NCBI RefSeq assembly: GCF_007655135.1
Contig: NC_045131.1
Location: 1-64,000, forward strand
From: Punica granatum
Lineage: Eukaryota; Streptophyta; Magnoliopsida; Myrtales; Lythraceae
Length of the DNA: 64,000 bases
Reading direction: 5' to 3'
The translations under genes and the position numbers were made by a program. The notes beneath the pieces were generated by a model. It was not told the origin of the DNA, searched no databases, and saw only the letters and a program-made list of their open reading frames with translations. This document shows, piece by piece, positions 24,593 to 36,672 of this stretch; the stretch's first letter is position 1, and the number at the start of each line of letters is the position of its first letter.

Positions 24593-25970
24593 ATGGATTA
24601 TTTGCACTTTGTCAACTTCAACTATCATGAATACACTATTAAAATACACCTCAGCGGATCCTTTAAGGAAGAAAGAGGGGAACTGTTATACAGTGGTGGT
24701 GAGATTTTGTGTTCGGATATTAACCCAGACAAAGTGTTTGTTACTCATATGGTGAAAGAATTGGAAAAGATGGGGTATAAAGGTAATATAGAGGTGGTCT
24801 TGTGTAGGGTCCATGGAAAGGGGTTAAAAGACGGATTATTTGAAGTATACAAGGACGGTTCTGTCATTCAAGTCATATGGTAGTTGTTAGAGCATAAATA
24901 TTACCAGTTGTATGTGAAGCACATAGCCGACCCTAAAGCATATGTTGAGAACCCTAAGGCAGCTACAGAGGGAAGTGCTTTGGAGACTTCTAAGGGGATT
25001 GTGTCTGGTAGTTTAGGAAGGAAGAGAGTTAAAGCAGTTGTAGATCCAACTGTAGAAGAAACTGAAGACAACAGTAGTGGGAGTAAGAGTGATTTTGGTT
25101 ATGGGAATGTGGCTGCAGATCTAAGTGAAGAAGATGATCCTAAGCTCCAAGACATCATATCCCTAGTTGAAATTGCAAAGAAGAACAGAGCCGAAAAGTT
25201 AAAGAGTGTGAGGCTAGAGAAGGATCTAGAGACCATCGTACGAGAAGCAAAACAAGATAAGCAGAAAATCAAGGAGAAAGAAAAAGAGGGTGCAATTGTT
25301 ACTGCTGATGCAACATATGAAGGATACATAACAGATTACCTATCTTCTAATGAGACATGCAGCATTATCTCTGGTTAATCAAGTTCAGAGTTTTGGGATG
25401 ATGAAGACACATTGAGAGAAAAGCAACCCAGATGTTACTTTAGAAAGTCATGTACATTCCTTGAATATGAACCGACTTATAAGTTACCCACTTTTACTGT
25501 AGGCCAACTATTTGAAGATGGGAAACAATTTAAGGATGCAATTTGTTTAGCTTAAGTGAAGACCCAAAGGAACATATACTTCAAAAAAAATTACAAAGAG
25601 TATATAAGAGTGAAGTGTAAAGAGATGAACTGTCCTTGGAAGATAGTTGCTAAATTCATGAAGAACCTTGGTGCTTATCCAGTGAAGAAACTTACTGACA
25701 ATCACACATGCAATGTCACTTACAAGGATAGTAGAGTGAATAGCTAATGGTTGGCTAGACATTACATAGGCACAGTTAGGTCACTTCCATCCATCAAGTT
25801 AAATGAATTCAAAAAGCTAGTGAATGAGCAATTAGGTGTGGAGGTATCTAGGTTCCAGTGTATGAAGGCAAATGAAAATGTGTATGATTTGCTAGTTGAT
25901 GATAGTAAAGTATAGTATGCATTGATGTGGTTTTATGCTAATAAATTGAGAAGAACAAAGGCCAATACCA
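24593..25970 (+). pseudogene. MuDR-type transposase N-terminal region, decayed
   Basis: The frame starts MDYLHFVNFNYHEYTIKI and continues through a PB1-like domain (LLYSGGEI, MGYKGNIEVVLCRV, GLKDGLFEVY) common in plant MULE-related proteins. A TAG at 24881-24883 interrupts it. An acidic linker follows with more stops at 25376 and 25553. Then comes a MuDR zinc-binding module, with CKEMNCPWKIVA followed by VKKLTDNHTC, and further stops. Only the DNA-binding N-terminal half is visible and the catalytic half is missing. At least four stops make it non-functional. Confidence 0.75.
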
Positions 25971-26479
25971 ACAGAGCCACCTATTTTTTATATGTGCGGT
26001 ACTACATATCAGATATCCAATGTACAATTCATGATATCATTTAATTTGTCACTTTAAACATCCATGATAATTAGGGGCGGATAAGGAGTACCAATATTGG
26101 AGTGGAGAAAGTAGAAAAAAATCCAACTCAGAGATCAATGCAGCTACATATGAAAGCTAGGCATCCCCAACTCAGTCATCAGAACATAACAGAAGCATTA
26201 CAGCAACAACCCCAACTGTTAATAGAGAATACATTGTCATGAATGTGAGTCAATTAGTATAATGCAAGTGATCCTCTTTTAATTTGATCATGTTATTTGT
26301 GGTTTCATACAGTGATACATATTTATTTAAGTGTAGGAGAGTTGCTCGTGGCTAGGGAAGGTGATCATTCAAGCTAAACAGTGACTGCTAACCAACTTCA
26401 AGCCCAAGCACAAAGGAGATTAAACTAGAAAAAAGGCATATGCAAGCACAAAGGGGACTGCAATCATCTCAAGGGAGTT

Positions 26480-26780
26480 CAACTGGAAAAAATGTCTAAT
26501 GGAATTTGTGTTTAATATATGTACTACGGAAGAAGATCTGTATAGTATTTGTTAAATTTTAAGATGTTAAGATGTCGGCAATTCCTGCAATATTAGCATA
26601 GTTATGTATAAACATATGTTTTTTGTTAAATATTTGGCAATGCAGAACATCGGTTAACTGTCTAATGGAATCTGTGTTTGATATATGTACTTGGTTGTGC
26701 TGAAGCATAACTGTCTGATCGAAGAAGATCTGTATAGCATTTGTTGAATTTTAAGCTGTTAAGATGTCAATGCATAACTA
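26480..26780 (+). repeat. Diverged direct duplication inside the MULE
   Basis: TCTAATGGAATTTGTGTTT with GAAGAAGATCTGTATAGTAT occurs near 26493-26550 and again, with few changes, near 26662-26745. This suggests a duplication of about 170 bp downstream of the decayed protein. Confidence 0.5.
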
Positions 26781-26899
26781 ATAACAATCTGCATAAAAGA
26801 CTTTACACAAGACATGATAACAAGAATGTATAAAAAAGGACATGACATATTACAATCTGCAAAATCTGTTACAACAAGAGGACACAGTCACTAAGATAG

Positions 26900-27620
26900 A
26901 TCATTTATCCCCCACATATGTTCAGCCCTCAAGTTTGTAAAGACAACATCTATCAGGATCCCCCACATCTGTTGCCTCATTTTTCCCTTCTTCATATGTT
27001 GAATCATTTCCCCCTCCTTCATATGCTGCATCATTTATCCCCTATATCTGTCAGGATCATCCACATCTGTTCAGTCCTAAATTGTTCTCAAGGGACTAGA
27101 GGACACAGTTACCACAGAACAGAGGACTACAACACATAACTGTTGAACTGTTGAACATACACAACATAAGAATAGTCACAACACATCCAAGTAGAATAGT
27201 CACAACATATCCAACCGTCACAACTCTAAACTGCATAACCATCAGACAACAACAAAAGCCCACAATTGTCATATCTAACGAAGGCCCCAACACTCACAAC
27301 TGCCATATCCAACAACACTCACAACTGCTACAACTTGCCATATCCAACTGCAAAAGGCCCCAACATTCACAACTGCGAAGAAGAACAGATTGTCATGTCC
27401 AACAACATTCACAACTTGCCATATCCAACTCACAAACTCCCATAACTTGTCATATCCAACTACATATTCAACAACACTCACAACTGCCATATCTAACAAT
27501 ACTCGCAACATATCCAACAGGACAAACTGCATATTCAAGACAAGCATATTCATCATAATGCCAAATGCATATTCAGGCAAACACGGCAAGCCAAATGCAT
27601 ATCCAACAAACCTTGTATTT
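26900..27620. repeat. Degenerate minisatellite built on CATATCCAAC/CACAACT
   Basis: Words such as CACAACTGCCATATCCAAC recur with variable spacing, most densely from 27150 to 27530. At 26920-27060 a related CCCCCACATCTGTT / CTTCATATGTTG pattern repeats. Open frames on both strands (for example 27151-27558) are by-products of the repeat. Confidence 0.65.
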
Positions 27621-28005
27621 CATTACAATAACTCAGTACAAAGTACAAGGCTATAAGGCTATCCTACTTGCCAATACATAATTTACAATCCAACCACATC
27701 CCAAACACAATTCTTATCATAATACAGATGCAAAATGAACAAACAACTACCCTAACATCACAATAATGACTATTTTGTCGATTCTTTAACTCCTCCTCCA
27801 ACTCCTAAATCTTAAATTTCATATATTTCATTTCCCATTCAAACGATGAAACTTCTTCTTCAGCAGTTTCTGAAATCGATTTCTACTGACAAGCTTCAAA
27901 TGGATGATCAATCCACCTAAAATAGCCACACCCTCTATCTTCCCGGTACCTTGGACATCCAACGAACCTTCTACCTTCTTTTTTTTTCATTGAATAAAGC
28001 ATATA

Positions 28006-28224
28006 TCAATAAAACGTAGAAGCGTTTACAGAAGTAGCAAAGTTCGGATACCTTTTAAAAGTACAAAGCGACTGAAAATTTGACCTTGTGTTGAATTGGC
28101 TCAGATCATGAGCAAGAGTATTATCCGACTTAGGAATCCAAGAACACAACCATTCAGAGAAAAACTTAAAAGACGAATTAATATCCAACACTATATGCCA
28201 CGTAATCGTATTAACTACCAACAT
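28006..28224 (-). pseudogene. Possible captured RNase H-like C-terminal fragment
   Basis: The minus-strand frame includes FSEWLCSWIPKSDNTLAHDL, which resembles the end of plant RNase H-type domains of LINE-derived proteins (pattern W-x-P-R/K-x-x-N-x-x-A-H). It lies just inside the right TIR of the MULE, whose sequence supplies its first residues, so no proper start exists. The similarity is weak. Confidence 0.35.
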
Positions 28225-28539
28225 GACGACTTTAACGACGTTAGATCCACATAAGCGTGATGGTAACGGTCAGTCAGATTTAGGATCAATGTTGACACTT
28301 TTTGAAATCTTATTAGACTTGGTTACCCTTATAAAACTTTTAAGACTCAAAGTCAAAAAATACTAAACATATATGACCAATATTGTAATTTTTCCATTTA
28401 TTTTTTGCCAGGGTGCACAGGAGCTCTTCTATACTTCAAAGGTGAGATTTTTTTTTTTTGCGTCCTTTACAACTCATGAACAGATGTACTAATTTGTATC
28501 TCGGTACAAACTTTCTCTACGGAAAGATTTTTCAAGATT

Positions 28540-28745
28540 TACATTGACTTTTCTTTGTAATGAATTTTTTTATCTTATTCGTGAGATTAAATTACCATTA
28601 GTCTTATATATCTAATAGTATACTGTTATTGATTGTAAATTACTATATTTTTTAACTTGTAATACCTATTTTACAAAATAAGATTAGCAAAAATTATAAA
28701 ACGACTATGTTCTATCTCGTACAACGCACGAGCATAATGACTAGA
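28540..28745 (+). repeat. Short repeat, copy 1 of 3
   Basis: It shares with 29025-29260 (inverted) and 30300-30530 (direct) the words TTATCTTATTCGTGAGATTA, TTATATATCTAATAGTATA and an end near TCGTACAACGCACGAG. It is non-coding, perhaps a MITE or a tail of a larger element. The ends are not resolved. Confidence 0.5.
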
Positions 28746-29024
28746 ATAACATATGACAATACCATTAAGATAATATGAATGCGTCAATGCAAGATTATAA
28801 TCTCCTTAAAAGGATGCCTATTTCTTCCTTCGAGTAAGAAAGTAAAAATAAAACATTTGCAGTAGGTGTTGTTTTATTTGGATCTTATTATAAAATATTT
28901 TTTAAAAAATCATTTTTGTTAAATTATTATAAATTGAAAAACTTCTAAAGTTCCATTATTGGTCCTAGTATTTTTAGTCATTTGGTCGGACACACCATGT
29001 ATACATTTTATTATATACTAGTTG

Positions 29025-29260
29025 TAGAGCTTGGGTATTACTCGGGGTAGAATATGATCTTTGGCTAATTTTATTATAAAATATGTGCCATAAATAGTTG
29101 AAAACACGATCAATAACAATATACTATTAGATATATAAAATTTATGGTAGTTTAAAATCACAAGTAAGATAAGGAAAAAAATATATAAAAGAAGAGAAAT
29201 CAATATAAATCTCGAAAAATTCAAAATTATCAAGATTATGTGTAAAAAAATTTAAAAGAA
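29025..29260 (-). repeat. Short repeat, copy 2 of 3 (inverted)
   Basis: On the minus strand it shows the same order as copies 1 and 3: ATATAAGATTT-like start, CTTACTTGTGATTTTAAACT, TATATATCTAATAGTATATT and an end near ACCCAAGCTC. The minus frame at 29018-29233 is an accidental product of this A/T-rich repeat. Confidence 0.45.
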
Positions 29261-30299
29261 ATTCAATCATGGCAAGATGAATTTTTGTCTTCAACATTCT
29301 CGAGATTTATATGATATTATATCGTGTCTTATGTAAACCATAATAAAATTGAAAAACTCAAAAATTCTGCAATAGTTTATATGTGATAAAAAGTAAAAAA
29401 GTTAAAGAATTCACATTCAGAATTCTAGTTGTAGACGTACTAAAATAAACTTTCGTGTTGTGCAAAAATTTAAGAACACTACACGTGATAATATTTTCCG
29501 AAGGCGGATCGACGGTTCATGTATAGTACCTCTACTATTTATAACATAGTGAATACAATATATAATATAGAAAATCTATATCTATAAACAAAATTGTATG
29601 CTTTGCTTTTTGAAATGCAAATATATAACACATCATCCCAAGAAAAGATTATCTAATTGTTTTTAAAAAGCAACTATGATCTTATATGATTTGTTTTATC
29701 TGGCTATTCTCAAAACATATTTGTGATTTTAAAAAAATTTTAAAAATATCTTCTTCTTTTAAAATTTTTTGAAAAAAATCGTTTCTTAAAAACAACACAA
29801 AAATCTAAGAAAATAACGTCCCACAAATCTATATTTATATTATTTAAAAAGTTTCAAAAAATTAAAATTGAAAGTTCGTTTTCTAAAAGGAGCTCAAAAA
29901 ATCGAGAAAATAACGTCCCACAAATCTATATCTGAAAATTATTGCTACCTATAAAGTTCTTCAATTTTTCCCACAATATGCGAGTTTACTTTAATATGTC
30001 GATATTTTTACCCCTTAAATCTTAATTAAGATTAAGGACAAGAAAAGAAAGAATAGGTCTTATTTTTCCTACATCTTAGGAAGATTCGATACAACTAGAC
30101 TTCTGAAGATGAATTCTTTAACTTTTAAAAAATAAATAAATATATATATATATAAACTCTTGTAAAATTTTTAGTCCTCTAATTTTATGTATGTGATTAA
30201 CATAAGACGTAATATAAGATCGTATGAATCATGTCAATGTTGAAAAGAAATTTTCTTTTGCAATGGTTAAAATTTTTCTTTTTGATTTTTTATGCATAA

Positions 30300-30530
30300 T
30301 GTTGACAACGTTAGATTATTCAAGACTTATATTGTGTTTTCTTCTTTCATATAATTTTTTCATTATCTTATTTGTGAAATCGAATTACCTTTAGTATTAT
30401 ATATCTAGAAGTATATCGTTATTAATAGTATTTTCAACTATTTATAACATATTTTATATAATATAATTAGTTAAAAAAAGATTACATTTTATCGCGTGCA
30501 ATGCACGGATTCCGGGATTAATAGTAAAAT
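30300..30530 (+). repeat. Short repeat, copy 3 of 3
   Basis: Includes CATTATCTTATTTGTGAAAT, TATATATCTAGAAGTATATC and the end TTATCGCGTGCAATGCACGG. The CGTGCAATGCACG palindrome recalls termini of widespread small plant elements. Confidence 0.5.
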
Positions 30531-30702
30531 AAATATATCCATTACTTATCACAAACTCCTCTCCTTTTAACACGTGTCCCACATGACCCTTTACTCCTCT
30601 CTCTACTCTCTTTTCTGAGTTTTCTTCTCCAATTTCTTTAATGTTTCCTCCTTTACTCTATCCATCCCTTTGTCCTTCTTTTCTTTTCTTCTTTTCATTT
30701 TA

Positions 30703-31345
30703 GGTAACAAGTTATTTTTAGTCCTTAACAAGTTTCTTTTTCATTTGATTCTATCATAAATGTTACACAATTTGTTTGTTTTATTCCTAACGTTAATTTT
30801 TCATCAAAAGACCATTTTCCATCCAAAAATATTGTAAAATATATTATTTTATTATAAATTAATTTTTAAAATACAAAAATAAAAAAATAGAAAGGACTAG
30901 GGAGACCCCAATTTTGGTGGATCTCTTGATTCCGAGAGGAAAGGGCCCCATCGGCGACTGCCCTTCCCCCTCCGAGGTCGCCTGCGGTCATCGACAACCT
31001 CGAAGCATGAGGGGTGGCCGCCTATGGCCTCATACCAAGGAAGGGTCGCCAACGATGGGACCCCCTATCCCTAGAATTAGGAGATCCCAACTGATTGGGC
31101 TAGGAACCCCCATTCCCTTTTTTTATATTTGTTTTTTCTTTCTTTTATATTTTCAAAATTTATTTTTAATTAAATAATATATTTTAGATATATTTAGGAT
31201 GAAAAAATAATTTTTTTTTACAGAAAAATTGACAAAATTATAAAGTGAACAAAATATGTAATGTTAAGGATAGAATTAAAAAAAAAAGGTTTAGGATGAA
31301 AATGAAAAAGTAAGTAAAGTTTGAGAACTAAAGTGACTTTTTCCA
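30703..31345. mobile_element. Small non-autonomous Mutator-like element with G+C-rich cargo
   Basis: The flanks carry TTCATTTTA exactly at 30694-30702 and 31346-31354. Left arm words TTTTAGTCCTTAACAAGTTT and GATTCTATCATAAATGTTAC have inverted counterparts on the right (TTTAGTTCTCAAACTTTAC, ATTCTATCCTTAACATTAC). The core 30900-31100 is G+C rich (GGGCCCCATCGGCGACTGCC) against A/T-rich arms. The 87-aa frame there has no motif and is probably not a gene. Confidence 0.72.
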
Positions 31346-31354
31346 TTCATTTTA

Positions 31355-32473
31355 ATATAACTTTTTTTATTTGAAAATTTTTAAATATGGCTTCGATTAA
31401 TTTTTATGCCACGTCGAGTGTAAATTCTAGTGTAACTAGGTGATAATCAGCAAATTTCGCAAGAAAGATTCTCTTAATTTTTAATAATAAGTAATATTGT
31501 AAATTAAGTACATTATGAATTTGTATTCAAGGAAAAATATATTGTGGATTAAAATTACTTTACCAAAGAATTAAATGAGTTTAGCAAAAAATTATATTTC
31601 ATTAAGGAGCGAAATTTTAATATCCTGAGTGGACTTTTTATTTTCTTACACTGAAATAACACGCCATTTGAAATTGGAAAATAATCTTCATGGAAAAAAG
31701 GAAGTAATGTACCCGGTTTTCAAGTATAAGAAAATGCAAATCTTGAATAATTGTTTTAGGAAAGAAAATTACTAAAAATGGTATCTATTCAAAAATATAA
31801 TTTTTTCTCCAAGACAATAACCATAATTATAAATTATAATATAATTATTTCATACTATCAATATTCTATTAAGCTCAATTTTTGACAATTTACATTTTCA
31901 CAATTACTATCTTTAACAAAATGTACATCTCGCATGACAATCACAACTCTCAAATAGAATAGAAAATTTTAAATGCTCAATAAATAGACAGTGCCAACTC
32001 ATAACAATTGAAAAGATCAAAATAGTATAGAATAATAACTAAATCGTATTGTAGTGGAATTGCTCTATGAATAAATTTAATGAAAATAAACAAAAACCTT
32101 ATGAATGTGAAAAAAAAATGAGGACCAACAAAAGAAAGAGTATTCTAGCTCCAGTTAATGAAATTATCCATGAAATGATAAATATGTTATTATTTTAAAA
32201 CAAAGAAAACAAAAACTACCTTCAGATCACATGAGTAGAAAAAATCTACATCCAAATCTGATTCTTTGGTCTAGACGACCAAATATATATACATAATTAT
32301 TTTCTTAAACTATTGAAAAATTTCTCATCTATTAAAACATTGGACTATAATTATAATTAGCTAATATAACAATACATCTAAACAAAGTACTATTTCACTA
32401 TGTATTTCATATACCCTTATTAAATTATATTCCGCTAATATGCCTCAATTAAAAATATATTCCGCTGTATACT
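31355..32473. other. A/T-rich spacer without genes
   Basis: No frame or repeat of note is seen. The DNA is strongly A/T rich up to the 5' LTR of the gypsy element. Confidence 0.5.
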
Positions 32474-32478
32474 CCAAT

Positions 32479-32842
32479 TGATGCAAATCGTAGCACGACT
32501 TCAAGGGATCCAGTTCAAGTTCCAATTGGACCGATTACACGAGCACGAGCAAAGAAGTTTAAAGATGAATTTAACGGCCTGATTCAAGAGGTTCGGGCTC
32601 AAGCAAATTCGTGGAGGCCCATTGGACATGGATCACGTGATCAACAAAAATCCATCAATTTGATTCAAGTTATAGAAGATTCCGGACAATGCTAAATTCA
32701 GCAAGTGTTTGAGGAAACTTCTAGAATATTTTATGATCAAGAGAAGATATCATCTGAGGGTTCGTCAATCAAATCTGATAGTGGAACGATCTTGGGTTTC
32801 TTTAGTTCTCGAGTCTCGTCATTCTTGGCGGGAATCGCATCA
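32479..32842 (+). repeat. 5' LTR with internal deletion
   Basis: It starts TGATGCAAATCGTAGCACGA and ends GGGAATCGCATCA, like the 3' LTR, but at about 32757-32762 it jumps from AAGATATCATCTGA to TTCGTCAATCAAATCT. About 446 bp present in the 3' LTR are gone. The lost part includes the only clear TATA-like box, so the copy probably cannot start its own transcription. Confidence 0.85.
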
Positions 32843-32844
32843 TT

Positions 32845-32857
32845 TGGTATCAGAGCA
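32845..32857 (+). other. Primer-binding site (tRNA-iMet type)
   Basis: TGGTATCAGAGCA lies two bases after the 5' LTR and matches the 3' end of plant initiator tRNA-Met as used by many Ty1/copia and Ty3/gypsy elements. Confidence 0.85.
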
Positions 32858-33450
32858 TCATGCTCCAAATCGGGTTTATCCTATCCTTTTTTGTTTCAAT
32901 TTGCTGAGTTTCGCTTCGTCGAGTTTGTTCTTTGTGAATTGTTAGTAGTAAAAAAAAAGAGCTGAAAAAAAAATCGGTCAAAAAAATACAGAGCTGAAAA
33001 AAAAAATGATTGAAAGAAAAGAAAGAAGACATCATTATCAATTTGATCCAAATTCTTTACATCAGACCATTCTAAAGTTGTTATTTCTCGTTCTTAGTAA
33101 TCTGAATTGATTCTGATCCCATAATTTCATATAACATTCTGGTTTATTTAATCCTTCATAGTAGTTGCCTTCTCTCTTATTTCCTTTCTTCCTTAAATTT
33201 CCTTCGACCATTAATTTTCCTTGGTAAGTTCTTGGTGAATTGCTGCTGGAAATTTTAGAGAATTGTTCGTTTAGTTTAAAGAGATCTGAAAGAGAATTAT
33301 TGAGTGGAAAAAGGCAGGAGTGGTGAGAACATTAGAGGGTTAAAAGCCACGTTTGTTTGAGTGAAAACACGAGTGTAGAGTGATTCACATTCTTGAGTGT
33401 AAATACGTAATGATGAGGTCATTTCTTTCTAACTTTATTTTGCAGCAATC

Positions 33451-35329
33451 ATGTCTCACAACAATTCTAAGAGTATTCTCGAAGGTGCTACGAAATTGGC
33501 TGATTCGAAAGTACTTATGGAGGCCATGATGAGTGAGATGAGGCATGTGATGAGGTTGGAGTTGGAGCAGGTTCATGAACAGATAGATCGGATGGAGAAC
33601 ACAGGTGTGGAGCAAACACGAAACGCTCCGAATGTACGTAGGGGGAAAGAGTTCAACCGAGGGAAGTAAGGGTTGAAGATGAAGATAATTATGTGACAGG
33701 TTTTGATGAAGAAAATGATCGGGATTCGGTTGTCAGTAATAGGAGACGTGCAGGGCGGTTTAGAGAAGTTAAGAATCGGGAAGACAATGTAGTATTAAGA
33801 TGAAAATCTCATCGTTCCAAGGAAAGAGTGATCCCGAAGCATACCTTGAGTGGGAGAAAAATGTGGAGTTTGTATTTGATTATTACAATTATTCCAAACT
33901 TAGGAAAGTCAAATTGGCAGTCATTCAATTCTCGGAATATGCAATTGTTTGGTGGGATCAATTGGTGATAAATAGGCGAAGAAATAGAGAGCCACCTATA
34001 GATACGTGGGAGGAAATGAAAAGGGTGATGATGAAGCGATTTGTTCCTAGTTATTACTACCGGAAGTTGTATAATAAGTTGCAAAGTCTTAGGCAATGTA
34101 ACCGGAGTGTAGATGAATATTTTAAGGAGATGGAAGTGGCCATGATTAGAGCTAACGTAGAGGAGGATCGGGAGACTACTATGGCAAGATTTTTGGTTGG
34201 ATTGAACCGAGAAATTCAAAATGCCGTTGAATTACAACATTATATGGAGTTGGAGAATATGGTGCACATGGCCATCAAGATTGAGAATCAATTCAAGAGG
34301 AGAGGCAATACCCGTGCAAGCCAAAGTCCAAGCACATCCACTTTGAAACCGAATCAGTGGAAGAAAGATGAGAAGCAATCCACGTCGAAGTTGAAAACCG
34401 AGCAAAAGCAAGAAGCATCCAGCCACGTTCCTCAAGGTAAAACCGACGCTTCTACCTCCAGGAATCGTGACATTAAGTGTTTTAAATACCAAGGCAGGGG
34501 ACACATAGCAAGTCAATACCCAAACAAGCGGGTCATGGTGATACGAGACAATGGTGAAATTGTGACCAACAATGAAGATTCTGACACCGATGACATGCCC
34601 CCATTGGAGGACGTTTCCGAAGAGGAATATTTAGCCCCTGATGCTTTGACATTGGTGGCAAGGAAAGCATTAAGCTTGCAAACAAAGGGAGTTGAAGAAG
34701 TGCAGCAGGAGAACATCTTTCACACTAGGTGTTACGTTAAAGACAAGGTATGTAATGTGATTATTGATGGTGGTAGTTGTACTAATGTCGCAAGCACAAC
34801 CATGGTGGTAAAATTGGGACTGTCCATGTTGAAGCACCTTAGGCCGTACAAGTTACAATGGCTAAATGATAGTGGTGAGATAACGGTGAACAAGCAGGTG
34901 TTAGTTGCATTTCGAATCGGTAAATACGAAGATGAAGTGTTGTGTGATGTAGTACCGATGCAAGTAGAACACTTGTTGCTAGGACGTCCATGGCAATTTG
35001 ATAGGCGTGTGAAGCATGATAGCTTTACGAATAAATACTCCTTTGTACTTAATCAACGATCAATCACTCTTGTACCATTGACACCGCAGCAAGTATATGA
35101 GGATCAAGTGAGATTGCAAAAAGAGAGTGATCAAAAGAAAGAGAGTGAACAAAAGAAAAAGAGTGAAAATCAGAGAGAGGCCGAGAAAAATGAGAGAGAA
35201 AAAGAAAATCAAAATTCGGCTATTGAGAGAAAATCAGAGAGAAAACAAAAGAATTTTTATACAAAAATGGGAGAAATTAGACAAGCAATATTTTCAAATC
35301 AGCCGATGATTGTACTTTTGTACAAATAG
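33451..35329 (+). pseudogene. gag-protease region of the gypsy element, frameshifted
   Basis: Block 33451-33669 (MSHNNSKSILEGATK) gives the gag N-terminus, then stops. A second frame from 33800 gives the retrotransposon gag core (AYLEWEKNVEFVFDYYNYS to FLVGLNREIQNAVEL). The zinc knuckle, normally C-x2-C-x4-H-x4-C, reads CFKYQGRGHIASQYP, with both Cys replaced by Tyr (each a G-to-A change). The aspartic protease motif VIIDGGSCTNVAS is intact. A Lys/Glu-rich linker follows. The element cannot make a normal capsid polyprotein. Confidence 0.85.
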
Positions 35330-35399
35330 GCATTTTTCAATACTAACGAACTTGATCTCGCTCTGCCTAGTTCTGTTGATTCTCTTTTGCAGGAGTATG

Positions 35400-36672
35400 A
35401 GGATGTCTTTCCCGAGGAAATACCACATAGGTCACCTCCAATCCGAGGGATTGGACATCAAATTGATTTTGTTCCCGGTGCGGCAATTCCAAACTGACCA
35501 GCCTATAGGAGCAATCCTGAGTAGACAAATGAGCTTCAACGGTAGGTAAGTGAGTTGTTAGAGAAAGGGTACATGAGGGAGAGCTTGAGCCCATGCGCTG
35601 TTCCAGTAATACTTGTACCTAAGAAGGATGGGACGTGGAGAATGTGCGTTGATTGCCGAGCAATCAACAACATAACGGTAATGTATCGTCATCCTATTCC
35701 TCGCTTAGATGATATGTTAGATGAGCTGCATGGTTCTTGTGTATTTTCTAAAATTGAATTAAAGAGTGGTTATCATCAGATTAGAATGAAAGAATGAGAC
35801 GAATGGAAAACTGTCTTTAAAACAAAATATGGTTAGTTATGCCTTTTGGTTTGACTAATACTCCGAGCACTTTTATGAGACTTATGAATCATGTTTTGCG
35901 TACATTTATAGGTAGATTTGTTGTTGTCTACTTTGATGATATACTCGTTTATAGTAAAAACTTGGATGATCATAAGGTACATTTGAAATCTCTTTTAGAT
36001 ATGCTTAGGAATGAAAAGTTATTTGCTAATATGAAGAAGTGTATGTTTTGCACCAATAAGCTTGCATTTTTGGGATTTGTTGTTAGTGCACAAGGTATAC
36101 AGGTTGACGAGGAGAAGGTACGTGCAATCCAAGAGTGGCCGATTCCCACAAGTGTAGGTGCAGTTCTCAAGCAGGAAGGACGACCAATTGCTTATTTCAG
36201 CGAAAAACTAAGCGGTGCAGTCTTAAACTATCCAACTTATGATAAAAAGTTGCATGCATTGGTTCGAGCTTTAGAGACGTGGCAGCACTACCTATGGCCT
36301 AAGGAGTTCGTGATACACACCGGTCATGAGTCCATGAAACACTTGAAGGGCCAACACAAACTAAACAAAAAGCATGCTCGATGGGTGGAGTTCATTGAGA
36401 CGTTTTCATACATCATTCGATATAAGCAAGGTAAAGAGAATGTGGTCGCCGATGCACTTTCTCGCAGGTATGAATTACTCTCTACACTTGATGCAAAATT
36501 GCTTGGTTTTGAGCACATTAAAAATTTATATGCTGATGACCATGAATTTTGTGAGGAATATCGGGCTTGTGAGAAAATCCCTTGTGGTAAGTTCTTTAGG
36601 CATTATGGGTTTCTGTTTCGAGAGAATAAGTTATACGTGCCTAATTGTTCCCTGAGAGAGTTATTAGTGTAG
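35400..36672 (+). pseudogene. Reverse transcriptase and RNase H region, stops and internal deletion
   Basis: RT motifs include [52 protein letters not shown] and the active-site YFDDILVYS. In-frame stops occur near 35495, 35519, 35795 and 35834. At about 36165 the sequence passes from WPIPTSVG directly to [17 protein letters not shown], skipping about 75 residues that normally join RT to RNase H, including the first RNase H Asp. RNase H then continues to VVADALSRR. The region is inactive. Confidence 0.88.

Larger units (their letters stand above)
23779..28395. mobile_element. Mutator-like element (MULE) with about 200-bp terminal inverted repeats
   Basis: The 4,617-bp element is bounded by ATTTATTTTT at 23769-23778 and 28396-28405. 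Left end GGAAAAATTACACTATTGGT matches the reverse complement of the right end GGAAAAATTACAATATTGGT. The match continues at roughly 85% for about 200 bp, including TTTCAAAAAGTGTCAACATT and CCTAAATCTGACT. It holds a decayed MuDR-type protein region (about 24593-25970) and several tandem repeats. No DDE catalytic domain is recognised, so it probably needs another element to move. Confidence 0.88.

Noticed and set aside
27151..27589. Long open frames on both strands
   Set aside because: They come from a degenerate minisatellite inside a MULE and have no domain.
26900..27620. CRISPR-like array of short repeats
   Set aside because: Repeat length and spacing are irregular, there are no unique equal-length spacers, and the DNA is plant nuclear.
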